A stretch of 64,000 nucleotides of DNA from Pseudomonas fontis (GCF_028656955.1 NZ_JAMDGY010000010.1:18170-82169); one strand, 5' to 3'; shown: positions 46,268 to 56,413, counted from the stretch's first letter. Translations and numbers: made by a program. The notes: generated by a model from the sequence alone, not told the origin.

Positions 46268-46918
46268 ATGCCTGATATCGACAGCGGCCTGATCGGCTCC
46301 GTCATCAACGCCCTGCCCCTGGACCGGATGATCTCCGGTCCGTTGCAGGCCATGATCCAAGCCCAGGTCGGGGCCAGCAAGGCCTACGCCGACTTCCTCA
46401 TGGGTGTCTGCATCCAGGATGGCAAGGCGGTCGCCATCCAATTCGACTACGACGAGACCATCACCGATGAGCAGGGGGTATACAAGGGTACCGTCTCGAA
46501 GAAGATGCAGATCCCGCTGCTGGCAGCGATCGCCCACCCGAACATCACCATCGAGGAAGGCAACATCGAGTTTGAGCTGACCATCAGCCAGCAGGCTGAA
46601 GACAGCAGTTCGAACGAGGCCAGTGGCTCGTTTGGCGCCTCGCTGGGCTGGGGGCCGCTGAAGGTCAACGTCAAGGGCCAGGTGGCCAGCAAATCGGCGC
46701 AAACCCGCAAGAGCGATACCCGCGCACGCTACGCCTTCAATACCAAGGTGCGCCGCCAGGACCCGCCAGAAGCCTTGATGCGGGTGATCGACTTCCTCAC
46801 CGACGCGGCCACCAAGCCGGTGGTGATGCCGAACGCCAAGCCGGAAAACCTTGAAGCCTTGCCAACTGACAATGCCCTGCCGATGCCGGATGCCGGCGCG
46901 CAAGACAGCAAGGCCTGA
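46268..46918 (+). CDS. DUF2589 domain protein, copy 1
   Basis: The 216-aa product fits the uncharacterised DUF2589 family. It starts with a hydrophobic-amphipathic stretch (GLIGSVINALPLDRMISGPLQ), then AMIQAQVGASKAYADFLMGV (helix). The middle is beta-rich (ISVPLLAAIAHPN-like IPLLAAIAHPNITIEEG and EFELTISQQ), with a Ser/Asn-rich linker and FGASLGWGPLKVNVKGQVAS; the tail is Pro-rich. There is no signal peptide. Function unknown. Its own terminator-like hairpin follows. Confidence 0.72.
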   Translation: MPDIDSGLIGSVINALPLDRMISGPLQAMIQAQVGASKAYADFLMGVCIQDGKAVAIQFDYDETITDEQGVYKGTVSKKMQIPLLAAIAHPNITIEEGNIEFELTISQQAEDSSSNEASGSFGASLGWGPLKVNVKGQVASKSAQTRKSDTRARYAFNTKVRRQDPPEALMRVIDFLTDAATKPVVMPNAKPENLEALPTDNALPMPDAGAQDSKA

Positions 46919-46947
46919 TCCCCCCGCCCCTTGACCCCCAGCGTGTT

Positions 46948-46974
46948 GCCCCGCCCTTACGGGTGGGGCTTTTT
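46948..46974 (+). terminator. Hairpin between the two DUF2589 genes
   Basis: GCCCCGCCC-TTAC-GGGTGGGGC then TTTTT. One G/T mismatch in the stem. It may end or reduce transcription between the two genes. Confidence 0.75.
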
Positions 46975-47000
46975 GCCGCCAGCATGAGGAGTACCGTGCA

Positions 47001-47570
47001 TTGGAACAGCGCCCGCCCGCTAAAGAGCCGATTGCCTCGAGCGATCTGTGCGATATCACCCGTGGCTTGCAGGAAGCCGCTGCCGCGACCACGAGCCTGA
47101 TTGCGCAGCAGTACATCAAGCTCTTCGACCAGTTCTTCGACTATGACCCCGATGCCTTGGGCACACCGATGAAGGCCAAGATGGTCGAGGTGGCGATGGA
47201 TGATCGGCATACCATGCGGGTGCCGTTGATTGCCCTGGTGTCGCCGCGCGGCCTGGCCCTGGAGCGGATGCAGGTGGATTTGTCGGTGAAGATCCAGAAC
47301 TCCGAGCAGGCGTCCTTTCGCCATGCGTTGGACAATGGTGAGTTGAGCCACGAACGGTTCTTCGTCAAGGTGGGCGCGAACAAGCGCCAGGGGGACACGC
47401 GTGATCCGGATGAAGTGCAGATCCGCTTGCAGTTCCAGGCGTGTGAACCGCCAGAGGCGCTGAACCGGTTGATTGAGGAGTACACCAACCTGATCAGCCC
47501 GATCCGCCAGAGCGAGGCAACCGATGGGCCGCCGAGCAATGAATTCATCGAGGCGGCAACGGTGCGCTGA
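47001..47570 (+). CDS. DUF2589-like protein, copy 2
   Basis: The 189-aa product shares the layout of copy 1: LQEAAAATTSLIAQQYIKLF (helix, about residues 23-42), a beta-rich middle with MRVPLIALVSPRGLALERMQ and VDLSVKIQ, and the shared phrase PPEAL(N/M)R(L/V)I near the C-terminus (copy 1: DPPEALMRVID; here EPPEALNRLIE). No ATG fits; TTG 47001 with GAGGAG 9 bases upstream is the best start. The two copies are only distantly alike, so this is not a recent duplication. Confidence 0.65.
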   Translation: MEQRPPAKEPIASSDLCDITRGLQEAAAATTSLIAQQYIKLFDQFFDYDPDALGTPMKAKMVEVAMDDRHTMRVPLIALVSPRGLALERMQVDLSVKIQNSEQASFRHALDNGELSHERFFVKVGANKRQGDTRDPDEVQIRLQFQACEPPEALNRLIEEYTNLISPIRQSEATDGPPSNEFIEAATVR

Positions 47571-47580
47571 ACACTGGCGT

Positions 47581-47676
47581 TGTAGCCGCTGCCGTCAGGC
47601 TGCGCTGGAGTCCGCCAGGGCTCCCAAAGGCCGCGCCTGCGATGCAGGCGAGCGCAGCCTGGCGGCAGCGGCTACA
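47581..47676. repeat. Large hairpin between convergent DUF2589 gene and tamB
   Basis: Arms at 47581-47606 and 47651-47676 are 26 bases with one mismatch (TGTAGCCGCTGCCG(T/C)CAGG...), enclosing 44 bases with their own GCCTGC-GAT-GCAGGC hairpin. It differs from both REP families here. It may act as a bidirectional terminator. Confidence 0.8.
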
Positions 47677-50600
47677 TCAGAAGTCCCGCTTGTAGAAGAT
47701 GTCCAGCGAGCTGGCGATACCGCTGGCCGCCTCCACATAGACCTTCTTGCTCAACTTGTAACGCAAGGCAATGGTACTCGCCGGCTCGAACACACCCACG
47801 CCATAACGCAGGCTCAGACGCTCGGTCAGGTTGCCGCTGGCGACCACACTGGTGGTGTTGCCGCTGCCCTGGGTATCCAGCTGGAAGTCCTCGATGCCCA
47901 GGCTTGACGCCAACCCGCTGGTCACCCCGGCACTGCCCGCCAGGCCCAACCCAAGCGCCGCCTGGGCGAGCATGTTGTTGTCCTCGCCCGTGGTGCTCAA
48001 CGGCCGCCCCAATACCAGGTAGGACAACGCCTGTTCCTGGCTCATCGCCGGCTCCGAGAACACCTGCGTGGTCGGCTGCTCGGCACTGCCACTCAGGCGG
48101 ATCCCCGCCGTGACATCGTCAGTGACGCGGATCGCCTCGATATCCAGGTAAGGCTGGTCGATAGGCCCGGCAAACAGCAACCGCGCCCGGCGAATGGTCA
48201 GGCGCTGGCCATAGGCACGGTAGCGGCCATCAGACAGGCTCAATTCGCCCCGGGTATCGAGGTTGTCGCCAATGTGCACATGCCCAAGCAGGTTGGCCGT
48301 CAAGCCAAAGCCCTTGAACGACAGCTTTTCCTGGCCAACTTCGACATCGATGTCCATGACCACCGCCATCGGGGTTTTCCCCTCCTCCGTCTGGTGGCCA
48401 ATGATCACCGTGTCGTCCGACACCTTGACCGTGGACGGCGGCAACTCGCGCACCGTGATCTTGCCCTTGGGCACCAGCACCTTGCCGGTCACCGCCAGGC
48501 GCTCGCCTTGCAGGCTGATCTTGAGGTCCGGGGCCATTTCCAGGTCGGCATAGGGTTCAACATGCACCGGCAACCGCTGCCCTTGCAGGTGCAGCTCGAC
48601 AGCCAGGGCCTGGCCCCAGCCAATCTGGCCATTGAGCTGGCCTTGGCCGGCATCGCCGCTTTTCCAGTCGCCGTTGAGCTGCACTTGCTCACCCGCAATC
48701 AACGCCTTCACGCTGAGGTCCTTGAGGTTGACCGGCAGTTCGGCGCCCGCCACCTCCCCGTGGGACAAAGCCAGGCTGCCGTTGACCAGCGGCGCCAGCA
48801 AGGTCCCGGAAATCCGCCCGCTGCCGTTGAGCTGGCCCGCCAGGCGCTCGACCATCGGCATGAACGGCCGGGCTACCGACAGGTCCAGGCCACTGAGGTT
48901 GAAATCACCGCTAAGGGGCTTGTTCTTCGCAATCGGGTCAATGCGCGCCGAGAGCGTCAGATCACCCAGCTTGCCGCCCCGGAACTCCATCTGCGTGTCC
49001 ACCCGGCGTGGCGCCAGGGTGCTTTCAATGCGCAGGGCCTGGTAGGGGAAGTCCAGCCACTGGTCCTTGTCGCGCACCCGCAACGTACCGCCGCTGGCAT
49101 CCACCCGCACAGTGCCCTTGGGGCCACTGGCGGGCAGGTCGAGGTTGATGTCGGCATTGAGCAGCCCCTGCCAGGCGAAGTCCTTGGGCAACCATTGCGC
49201 CAGGCTTTGCAGCGGGAACTGCTTGAGGTGATAGCGCAGGCGCGGCTCCGGCGCCAGGCGTTGGTCTTCACCGCACAGGCTGGCCTGGCCGGAGCGCCAG
49301 CAATGCGCGCCAAAATCGATCTGCCCGTTGGCCAGGCGTTGCAGCTTGGCCGGGCCCTCGAGCCGCCAGTCCTGGCCGCCGGCCTGGATCTCGCCACTGG
49401 CCAGGCGCCCGCGCCAGTTGCCTTTGTCGAACAGGCCATCCAACCCCAGGTCGAGCTTGAGCTGTGGTCCGGCCAAGGCCAGTTGCAGCTGTTGCTGGCG
49501 GATATCGCCCTGGCCCTTGATGTCCAGCGTGCCGAGGTTGCTGTCGCCGGCACGGATACCGCTGGCCTTCAGGGTGATCAGCGCACGCTGGGCGCTGTCG
49601 AGCTTGGCGTCCAGGTTCAGCTGTTGCAGGCGATTCTCCCCTTGCGCCAACTGCTGGCCTTGCACGCTGAGGTTGCCTTGCGGCGCCTTCAGCGTACCGG
49701 CAACGTCAAGCTGCCCCTTGACCTGCCCGCGCAACTGCGGCCAAAGCTGGCCCAGGCGTGGCAGGTTCAGGTTGATCTGCCCGGCAAGGCGTTGTTGCAG
49801 GCTGCCACTGCCGACGATCTGGTTGTCACCCAGGCGAATCTGCAAGGTGCCCAGGGTCCAGTTTTCACCCGCGCCCTCGGCCTTGACCTGAAGCACCGCC
49901 GGTTGCCCGCGCAGCCGCCCCTTGAGGTCGAGGTCGGCATCCAGGCGCAACTGCTCGTTCTTCAGCTCGCCTTTGCTGCGCAATGGGCCGGCCAGCGTGC
50001 CGGGCAGCTCGGCGACCCAGTACGCCGGATTCAACGCCGAAAGGTCCAGCGCCGCATCCCAGGCCACGCCGTCGGCGAACTTCACGCTGACACTGCCGGC
50101 CGCCTTGCCTTGCCCGGCGACCAGCGCCAGCTGCGGCAGGCTGATCTGGCCCAGGTCACCCTTGAACGGGCTGTTGAGGGTAAAGGCGCCGGCCGGGCCG
50201 TCGATATCACCCTTGAACTCACCCTCATAGTTGCCGTCACGGTACTGCACCTGGCCGGTGAAGCGGCGCAGCGTGACCTGTGGCGCATCCTCCAGCGGAT
50301 AGAGGCGCAGCCAAGGGAAGTCCAGCCAGTCGATGCTGGCGTTGGCACTCAGGCCTTTTTGCCAGTCGGCCTTGGCCTTGAGGTTCAGGCGCTGCTCGGC
50401 GGCAGCCGTCAGGTCCAGTGCCGCCAGCTCTGCGCCCTTGGCGTCGACCCGGCCCGCCAGGGTCAAGCCAATCGGGCCCTTCTCCGCCGGCAAGCTGGCC
50501 GCGCCGGCCAGGCGGTAACCCGCTTGCAGATCGCCGACAGCCGTCAGTTGCAGCTGATTGAGCTGGAGCGTGTCCGGCAGGCTGGCGGCCGGCTTGAAAC

Positions 50601-51351
50601 CATCCGCGGTGATCTTCAACTGGGCCGGTAGATGCTCGGCTAGAGGTTGCAGGTCGCCCTGCAAACGCCCATTCAGGTAGCCGGTACTGTCCGCTTTCAG
50701 GGTCAGGGTCTTTTGCAGGTCCCCCGTGACATCCAGCGCCAGTTGCCAGGCCTGGCCATCCACAGCCGGCAACTGCAACTGCCCCTTGGCCTGCAGGGGC
50801 CAGTCGCCAGTAGGCTGCAGCAGGCCCTGCAAACTCAGGCTGAGGTCGTCACGCTGCAGTTCCAGGCTGTCGATCTGCATCCCCGCAACGGTCCAGTGTG
50901 CAGCCAGTTGCAAGCGGCTCAGTTGCTCGCTGCCATCCAGGTGCAAGGTGCCGATCTGCACATCACCCAGCTCGATTGCCAGCGGCAACTGCAACGTAGG
51001 TAGTTGCAACGGGCCGGTGTCCGCCGGGGTTTCGCTGGGAGTGAAGGCAAGGTTGATATCCTTGGCCTTGAGCTGGTCGATGCACAGCGTCATGCGCAGC
51101 AGGCAGGCGGGCGACCAGGCAAACACCGGGGCCACGACTTCGACCCGGTTCCCACCCTGCTCCCACAGCAAGCGGTCCGCTTGCCACTGGCCGGCCAGGC
51201 GGCCCTGGAAGTTGTCCAGTTGCACACCCGGCACATGCCCCAGTGCCCAACGGCTGCCCGCTTCGGTGCCCAGCACCAAAGCCAGGCCTGCGACCACCAG
51301 CAGCAGCAACGCCAGCACGCCCAGGCCGATTCTTTTAAACACACGACTCAC
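47677..51351 (-). CDS. tamB: Translocation and assembly module protein TamB
   Basis: TamB is a very long periplasmic AsmA-like protein, anchored in the inner membrane, that works with TamA and is implicated in outer-membrane protein insertion and lipid transport. The 1224-aa product has an N-terminal anchor (LGVLALLLLVVAGLALVLG, residues about 10-28), long beta-helical repeats with Leu/Gln periodicity, and the C-terminal DUF490 region ending in YVEAASGIASSLDIFYKRDF. Start ATG 51351 overlaps the tamA stop (ATGA-like, 4 bases), so they are coupled. Confidence 0.93.
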   Translation of the reverse strand: MSRVFKRIGLGVLALLLLVVAGLALVLGTEAGSRWALGHVPGVQLDNFQGRLAGQWQADRLLWEQGGNRVEVVAPVFAWSPACLLRMTLCIDQLKAKDINLAFTPSETPADTGPLQLPTLQLPLAIELGDVQIGTLHLDGSEQLSRLQLAAHWTVAGMQIDSLELQRDDLSLSLQGLLQPTGDWPLQAKGQLQLPAVDGQAWQLALDVTGDLQKTLTLKADSTGYLNGRLQGDLQPLAEHLPAQLKITADGFKPAASLPDTLQLNQLQLTAVGDLQAGYRLAGAASLPAEKGPIGLTLAGRVDAKGAELAALDLTAAAEQRLNLKAKADWQKGLSANASIDWLDFPWLRLYPLEDAPQVTLRRFTGQVQYRDGNYEGEFKGDIDGPAGAFTLNSPFKGDLGQISLPQLALVAGQGKAAGSVSVKFADGVAWDAALDLSALNPAYWVAELPGTLAGPLRSKGELKNEQLRLDADLDLKGRLRGQPAVLQVKAEGAGENWTLGTLQIRLGDNQIVGSGSLQQRLAGQINLNLPRLGQLWPQLRGQVKGQLDVAGTLKAPQGNLSVQGQQLAQGENRLQQLNLDAKLDSAQRALITLKASGIRAGDSNLGTLDIKGQGDIRQQQLQLALAGPQLKLDLGLDGLFDKGNWRGRLASGEIQAGGQDWRLEGPAKLQRLANGQIDFGAHCWRSGQASLCGEDQRLAPEPRLRYHLKQFPLQSLAQWLPKDFAWQGLLNADINLDLPASGPKGTVRVDASGGTLRVRDKDQWLDFPYQALRIESTLAPRRVDTQMEFRGGKLGDLTLSARIDPIAKNKPLSGDFNLSGLDLSVARPFMPMVERLAGQLNGSGRISGTLLAPLVNGSLALSHGEVAGAELPVNLKDLSVKALIAGEQVQLNGDWKSGDAGQGQLNGQIGWGQALAVELHLQGQRLPVHVEPYADLEMAPDLKISLQGERLAVTGKVLVPKGKITVRELPPSTVKVSDDTVIIGHQTEEGKTPMAVVMDIDVEVGQEKLSFKGFGLTANLLGHVHIGDNLDTRGELSLSDGRYRAYGQRLTIRRARLLFAGPIDQPYLDIEAIRVTDDVTAGIRLSGSAEQPTTQVFSEPAMSQEQALSYLVLGRPLSTTGEDNNMLAQAALGLGLAGSAGVTSGLASSLGIEDFQLDTQGSGNTTSVVASGNLTERLSLRYGVGVFEPASTIALRYKLSKKVYVEAASGIASSLDIFYKRDF

Positions 51352-53087
51352 AGCTCGGGCCCCATGGAAAAGTGCAAACGTATACCGCCATCGTCATTCA
51401 ACGCCTTGGCCAGGTCGAGGCGGATCGGCCCGACCGGGGAAATCCAGCGCACACCGAAGCCAACCCCGGTTTTCAGGCTCGGCAGGTCAAGGGTATTGAA
51501 GGCGTTGCCCTGGTCGACAAAGGTCGCCAGGCGCCATTTTTCGGCAATCGAATACTGGTACTCGGCACTGCCGGCAACCATGTAGCGGCCACCGATGCGG
51601 TCGCCGTCGCTGTTTTTCGGCGACAGGGTCTGGTAATCGTAGCCGCGCACGCTCTGGTCACCACCGGCGAAGAAGCGCAATGACGGTGGCACCGACTTGT
51701 AGCCGTTGGTGGCGCTGCCGCCGAACTGCACGCGACCGAGAAAGCGGTGGTTCTGGCCCAGGGTGGTCAGGCCCTTGAGCAGCACGTTGCCGTGCAGCAG
51801 GTTGGTGTCCGACATCAACCCTTCCTTGGCCACCTGCGCATCGAATTGCAGACGATAGCCATTGTGCGGGTCGATGCGGTTGTCACTGCGCAGGTAGGAA
51901 TAGCTGATGCCGGGCATCAGCAAGGTACTCAAGCCCGAGTCGTCACCCAGCTTGTACTCTTCGTGCTGCCATTTCAGCGAGATCACCCGCTGCCAGCCGC
52001 TGGGCAATTTGCTGTGCCACTCCGGGCCCACGGTCAGCAGTTTACTGACCGTGTCGGTGCCGGAAATTTCTTCGTTCTGGTAGCCGCCGGCGTAACGCAT
52101 CTTGTCGGTCAGCGGCGGATCGAGCGGTACGTCGTACCACAGGCCGACGTTCTGCCGAGGGGCGGAGAGCTCGGTTTCGATCCCGTAGCTGTGGCCTTGC
52201 GGGTTGACCCAATGGCGGGTCCAGTTGGCCTTGCCGCGCGGACCGACGTCGGTCGAGTAGCCCAGGCCCAAGCCCATGGTGCGCGGTTTGCGGGTTGTGA
52301 GCCGGACCGCGACAGGGATGTCCTGGGCCACTGCTGCGCCAGGCGCGGCATCAACGCGCACGTTTTCGAAATAGCCGCTCGATTGCAGCGCGTTGTTGAG
52401 TTCGGCGATCAATTCGGAGTCATAGGGGGTGCCGTCCTTGAAGGGCACCATGCGTTGCAGCAGGCTTTCGTCGAAGGGTGTGTCGCCGCTGAAATTCACT
52501 TTGCCCAGGTAGAAGCGCGGGCCGCTGTCGTAGACCAGTTCGATGTCTGCCACCCCGGCTGCCGGGTCGACCGCCAGGCGCTGGCGGACAAAGCGGCCGT
52601 TGAAGAAGCCATAGCGCGATGCCTGGTTCTGAATCAGCCGCTTGGCGTCTTCGTAGCTGCCGTGGTTGAGCACCGCGCCACTGCGCAGGGCCGCACTGCT
52701 GGGTATGCGAAACGCCTTGAGTTCGCTGGCCGGCCCTTCGATGCGCACGGTCACGTCACGCAAGTGCACCGGTTCGCCCGGCTCCACGTTCAAGCGCAGG
52801 CGTGGCCCCTGCTCGGCCTTGGCCGGCGGGAGCACCTCACTGTCGATATGGGCCTGGTAATACCCCAAGGCTTGCGCGGCTTTACGGGCCTGCTCTTCGG
52901 CCCCACGACTGAAGCGCAGGAGCGCTTCTTCATCACGGTTGCCGAGGCTGCCGATATAGCCTTCGATATTTGCCTTGAGTTCGTTGTTGGTGGGTTTGAC
53001 CCGGACTACCAGCTCGCTTTGCGCCTGCACCGCGCAACTGGCAACCCATAGAATCAAACCGCAGGTGAAGCGTCCTGAATACGTCAT
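51348..53087 (-). CDS. tamA: Translocation and assembly module protein TamA (Omp85 family)
   Basis: The 579-aa product has a signal peptide (ending AVQA), three POTRA domains (about residues 25-265) and a 16-strand barrel with the Omp85 motif-like FAGGDQSVRGYDYQTLSPK at about 485 (VRGY is the L6 motif). It ends in a barrel strand (LHFSMGPEL). It partners TamB in envelope assembly. First gene of the tamA-tamB pair. Confidence 0.94.
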   Translation of the reverse strand: MTYSGRFTCGLILWVASCAVQAQSELVVRVKPTNNELKANIEGYIGSLGNRDEEALLRFSRGAEEQARKAAQALGYYQAHIDSEVLPPAKAEQGPRLRLNVEPGEPVHLRDVTVRIEGPASELKAFRIPSSAALRSGAVLNHGSYEDAKRLIQNQASRYGFFNGRFVRQRLAVDPAAGVADIELVYDSGPRFYLGKVNFSGDTPFDESLLQRMVPFKDGTPYDSELIAELNNALQSSGYFENVRVDAAPGAAVAQDIPVAVRLTTRKPRTMGLGLGYSTDVGPRGKANWTRHWVNPQGHSYGIETELSAPRQNVGLWYDVPLDPPLTDKMRYAGGYQNEEISGTDTVSKLLTVGPEWHSKLPSGWQRVISLKWQHEEYKLGDDSGLSTLLMPGISYSYLRSDNRIDPHNGYRLQFDAQVAKEGLMSDTNLLHGNVLLKGLTTLGQNHRFLGRVQFGGSATNGYKSVPPSLRFFAGGDQSVRGYDYQTLSPKNSDGDRIGGRYMVAGSAEYQYSIAEKWRLATFVDQGNAFNTLDLPSLKTGVGFGVRWISPVGPIRLDLAKALNDDGGIRLHFSMGPEL

Positions 53088-53152
53088 AGGCGCGGATGCT
53101 ACCAGAGCTTGGCGACAGCTTGGAGACTACTGCCCATCCGGGAACACCGCGT

Positions 53153-53803
53153 TCACGCCTGAACCTGGCGCAAACGCTGGGGATTGGGGTGGAAAAACAC
53201 ATGCTCGCGAATGGGCCCCACGGCAATTTCGCCGATCTCCTGGTAACCCTGGCGCTGATAGAACGCCAGGTAGTGCTCGTTGCCGGTATCCAGCACGATG
53301 CCCTCAGAATGTTCATCATCGGCGCACCAGTCGTGCAGGGCCCCAAGCAACTGCTCGCCGTAGTGATGGCCCTGGAACTGCGGATGGATACCCAGCAGCG
53401 GCAGCACATGCACTGCCTGGCCCGGCAAGCAGGCCATCAGCGCGGCCTGGTAGTCGAGGTAGCGCCGGGTACAGCGAAAACCGGTGCTGAGCACCATGCG
53501 CATGCGCCAGGCCCAGCTTTCGGTGATGCCCAGGCGGCGCAACGGTGGCGCAATCAGGGCAATGCCGATCAAGCGGTCATCGACCAGCAGGCCCAGCGCG
53601 GGCAGCTCCTGGTAGAAATGCTGACGCACCAGCTCACGCACCATGGCGCGTACGCGCTGGTCGTAACCGGAGCGGTCGGCTTCGAACAGGTAGCCAAAGG
53701 TCGGCTCGTGGCGATAGGCGTGGTACAGCAGTAAGCGGGCTTCGCGGCTGTAGCCGCTGTCGAGCAGCCGGATTTCAGCCGGGGCAACAGGCGATTCGGG
53801 CAT
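53153..53803 (-). CDS. GNAT family N-acetyltransferase
   Basis: A 216-aa protein with the GNAT core: LLGIHPQFQGHHYGEQLLGAL (acetyl-CoA loop, about residues 134-154) and FYQRQGYQEIGEIAVG (about 184-199). ATG 53803 is chosen; GTG 53809 and upstream 53827 are possible, since AGGAG is 10 bases before the ATG and only 4 before the GTG. Stands alone between tamA and xthA. Substrate unknown. Confidence 0.82.
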   Translation of the reverse strand: MPESPVAPAEIRLLDSGYSREARLLLYHAYRHEPTFGYLFEADRSGYDQRVRAMVRELVRQHFYQELPALGLLVDDRLIGIALIAPPLRRLGITESWAWRMRMVLSTGFRCTRRYLDYQAALMACLPGQAVHVLPLLGIHPQFQGHHYGEQLLGALHDWCADDEHSEGIVLDTGNEHYLAFYQRQGYQEIGEIAVGPIREHVFFHPNPQRLRQVQA

Positions 53804-53964
53804 GGTCACGGTTCTCCTGAAGGGCATTCATTGCCTTTGAGGGGTGTGTGGCGACAACGTTCACCCCGTACAGGACGTTAGCAGCCGAACCTGCGCACCG
53901 CCATGCTGGCCGAGGCCGCCGATGTCAGCTAGCATCCTGGGTTTTTACCAGGATTGTCGCGCCC

Positions 53965-54777
53965 ATGAAGATCGTCTCGTTCAACATCAACGGCCTGCGC
54001 GCCCGGCCCCACCAGTTGGCCGCGTTGATCGAAAAGCACCAGCCGGACGTGATCGGCCTGCAGGAAACCAAGGTCAGCGACGAGCAGTTCCCGTTCGCCG
54101 AGGTCGAGGCACTGGGCTACCACGTGCATTTCCATGGGCAGAAAGGTCACTACGGTGTCGCCCTGATGTCGCGCCAGGCGCCACTGAGCCTGCACAAGGG
54201 CTTCAGCACTGATGAAGACGACGCCCAGCGCCGCTTTATCTGGGGCACCTTTGCCGACGCACACGGCAACCCGATCACCATCATGAACGGCTACTTCCCG
54301 CAGGGTGAAAGCCGCGACCACCCGACCAAGTTCCCCGCCAAGCAGCGGTTCTACAGTGATCTGCAAGCGTTGCTGGAAGCTCAGTTCAAGAATGATGATG
54401 CGCTGGTGGTGATGGGCGATGTGAACATCTCGCCGCAAGACTGCGATATCGGCATTGGTGCCGACAACGCCAAGCGCTGGCTGAAGACCGGCAAGTGCAG
54501 TTTCCTGCCGGAAGAGCGCGAGTGGATGGCACGCCTGAAGAACTGGGGGCTGACCGACAGCTTCCGGCACCTGTACCCGGACGTGGCGGACCGCTTCAGC
54601 TGGTTCGACTACCGCAGCCGCGGGTTTGAAGACGAGCCCAAGCGTGGGCTGCGGATCGACCTGATCATGACCTCGCAGGCGCTGGTGCCGCGGATCAAGG
54701 CAGCAGGTGTGGACTATGAGCTGCGGGCGATGGAAAAGCCGTCGGACCATGCGCCGATCTGGCTTGAGTTGAGCTGA
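53965..54777 (+). CDS. xthA: Exodeoxyribonuclease III
   Basis: ExoIII is the main apurinic/apyrimidinic endonuclease and 3' exonuclease in base excision repair. The 270-aa product (E. coli 268) has catalytic Glu34 (GLQETKV), [13 protein letters not shown] (Asp/Asn about 151-153), and the terminal SDHAPIW with catalytic His. ATG 53965 ([15 protein letters not shown]) is the standard start. Confidence 0.96.
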   Translation: MKIVSFNINGLRARPHQLAALIEKHQPDVIGLQETKVSDEQFPFAEVEALGYHVHFHGQKGHYGVALMSRQAPLSLHKGFSTDEDDAQRRFIWGTFADAHGNPITIMNGYFPQGESRDHPTKFPAKQRFYSDLQALLEAQFKNDDALVVMGDVNISPQDCDIGIGADNAKRWLKTGKCSFLPEEREWMARLKNWGLTDSFRHLYPDVADRFSWFDYRSRGFEDEPKRGLRIDLIMTSQALVPRIKAAGVDYELRAMEKPSDHAPIWLELS

Positions 54778-54857
54778 GGCGCTCGCCAGCCACCGGTTCA
54801 AAAAAGGGCTCGATAGAGCCCTGGATACCTGTGGGAGTAACTGCCCTGCTGCAATCT

Positions 54858-54947
54858 CTGTGGGAGCTGGCTTTGCCAGCGATTGATTGCGGAGCAATCA
54901 CAGGTTATTCGCTAGAGCCTTATCGCCGGCAACGCCGGCTCCCACAG
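54858..54947. repeat. Pair of inverted REP elements, family A (diverged)
   Basis: CTGTGGGAGCTGGC+TTTGCCAGCGAT (54858-54883) is a GCTGGC variant, facing TATCGCCGGCAACGCCGGC+TCCCACAG (54921-54947). Between them is a small hairpin TGATTGC-GGA-GCAATCA. It separates convergent xthA and gor. Confidence 0.82.
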
Positions 54948-54959
54948 GGGCGGTGACAC

Positions 54960-56315
54960 TTAGCGGGTAACCGTACGCATCGTCACAAACTCTTCGGCGG
55001 CCGTCGGGTGCACCCCGATGGTCTCGTCGAACACCTGCTTGGTCGCCCCGGCCTTCAGCGCCACCGCCAGGCCCTGGACGATCTCGCCGGCATCCGGCCC
55101 GACCATGTGGCAACCCAGCACGCGGTCCGTCTCAGCATCGACCACCAGCTTCATCAGGGTCTTCTCCTGCACATCGGTCAGGGTCAGCTTCATCGGCCGG
55201 AAACGGCTCTCGAACACCTGCACCTGATACCCGGCCTCAAGCGCCTGCTCTTCGCTCAAGCCCACCGTGCCAATCGGCGGCTGGCTGAACACTGCCGTGG
55301 GAATGTGCTGGTAGTCCACCGGGCGGTACTGCTCCGGCTTGAACAAGCGCCGCGCCACGGCCATGCCTTCGGCCAGGGCCACCGGCGTCAGTTGCACACG
55401 GCCGATCACGTCGCCAATGGCCAGGATCGACGGCTCGTCGGTCTGGAACTCATCGTTGACCCGCACGTAGCCGCGCTCGTCCAACTGCACTTCGGTGTTT
55501 TCCAGGCCCAGGTTGTCCAGCATCGGCCGGCGCCCGGTGGCGTAGAACACGCAATCGGCAACCAGCTCGCGGCCATCCTTGAGGGTGGCCTTGAGGCTGC
55601 CATCTGCCTGCTTGTCGATACGCTGTATGTCGCTGTTGAACTGCAAGTCCAGGCCACGTTTCTCCAGCTCTTCCTTCAGGTGCGTACGCACCGCGCCATC
55701 AAAGCCGCGTAGGAACAGGTCACCGCGGTACAGCAACGAGGTCTTCGCGCCCAACCCCTGGAAGATCCCGGCGAACTCGACCGCGATGTAGCCACCGCCG
55801 ACCACCAGCACGCGCTTGGGCAGGTCTTTGAGGAAGAACGCTTCGTTGGAGCTGATGGCGTGCTCACGCCCGGGAATATTCGGGATCAGCGGCCAGCCAC
55901 CGGTGGCAATCAGGATGTTCCTGGCCGAATAGCGCGTGCCATCGACTTCCACTTCATGCGGCCCGGTCAGCTTCGCGTGCCCTTCCAGCAGGGTCACGCC
56001 GCTGTTGACCAGCAGGTTGCGGTAGATGCCATTGAGCCGCGCAATCTCACGGTTCTTGTTGGCGATCAGTTGCGACCAGTCGAATTGCGCATCTTCCAGC
56101 GACCAGCCAAACCCGCTGGCCTGCTCGAACTCATCGGAAAAATGCGCGCCATACACCAGCAACTTTTTCGGCACGCAGCCAACGTTGACGCAGGTGCCCC
56201 CCAGGTAGCGGCTTTCGGCAACCGCCACCTTGGCGCCGAACCCGGCAGCAAAACGCGACGCGCGCACACCGCCGGAACCGGCACCAATCACGAACAGATC
56301 AAAATCGTAGGCCAT
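54960..56315 (-). CDS. gor: Glutathione reductase
   Basis: FAD enzyme that reduces glutathione disulfide with NADPH. The 451-aa product has the FAD loop GAGSGG (about 11-16), redox-active Cys42 and Cys47 ([12 protein letters not shown]), the NADPH loop [11 protein letters not shown], and the C-terminal catalytic [11 protein letters not shown] of the partner subunit. ATG 56315 follows GAGGAG; two upstream codons are not needed. The galU terminator lies just upstream. Confidence 0.94.
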   Translation of the reverse strand: MAYDFDLFVIGAGSGGVRASRFAAGFGAKVAVAESRYLGGTCVNVGCVPKKLLVYGAHFSDEFEQASGFGWSLEDAQFDWSQLIANKNREIARLNGIYRNLLVNSGVTLLEGHAKLTGPHEVEVDGTRYSARNILIATGGWPLIPNIPGREHAISSNEAFFLKDLPKRVLVVGGGYIAVEFAGIFQGLGAKTSLLYRGDLFLRGFDGAVRTHLKEELEKRGLDLQFNSDIQRIDKQADGSLKATLKDGRELVADCVFYATGRRPMLDNLGLENTEVQLDERGYVRVNDEFQTDEPSILAIGDVIGRVQLTPVALAEGMAVARRLFKPEQYRPVDYQHIPTAVFSQPPIGTVGLSEEQALEAGYQVQVFESRFRPMKLTLTDVQEKTLMKLVVDAETDRVLGCHMVGPDAGEIVQGLAVALKAGATKQVFDETIGVHPTAAEEFVTMRTVTR

Positions 56316-56366
56316 ACACACTCTCCTCGGCAGGCAGCCAGCATACCGCCAGCGACGCCCAGAAAC

Positions 56367-56392
56367 AAAAAAGCCACCCGAAGGTGGCTTTT
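56367..56392. terminator. Terminator of galU
   Basis: AAAAGCCACC-CGAA-GGTGGCTTTT: an 8-bp GC stem with A/T flanks on both sides; on the minus strand it ends galU. Confidence 0.9.
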
Positions 56393-56413
56393 CAACAGGG
56401 TTCAGCGACTGGA

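Noticed and set aside
48274..50631. A 785-codon plus-strand frame inside tamB
   Set aside because: Antisense to tamB; Leu/Gln-rich low-complexity translation reflects the tamB repeats.
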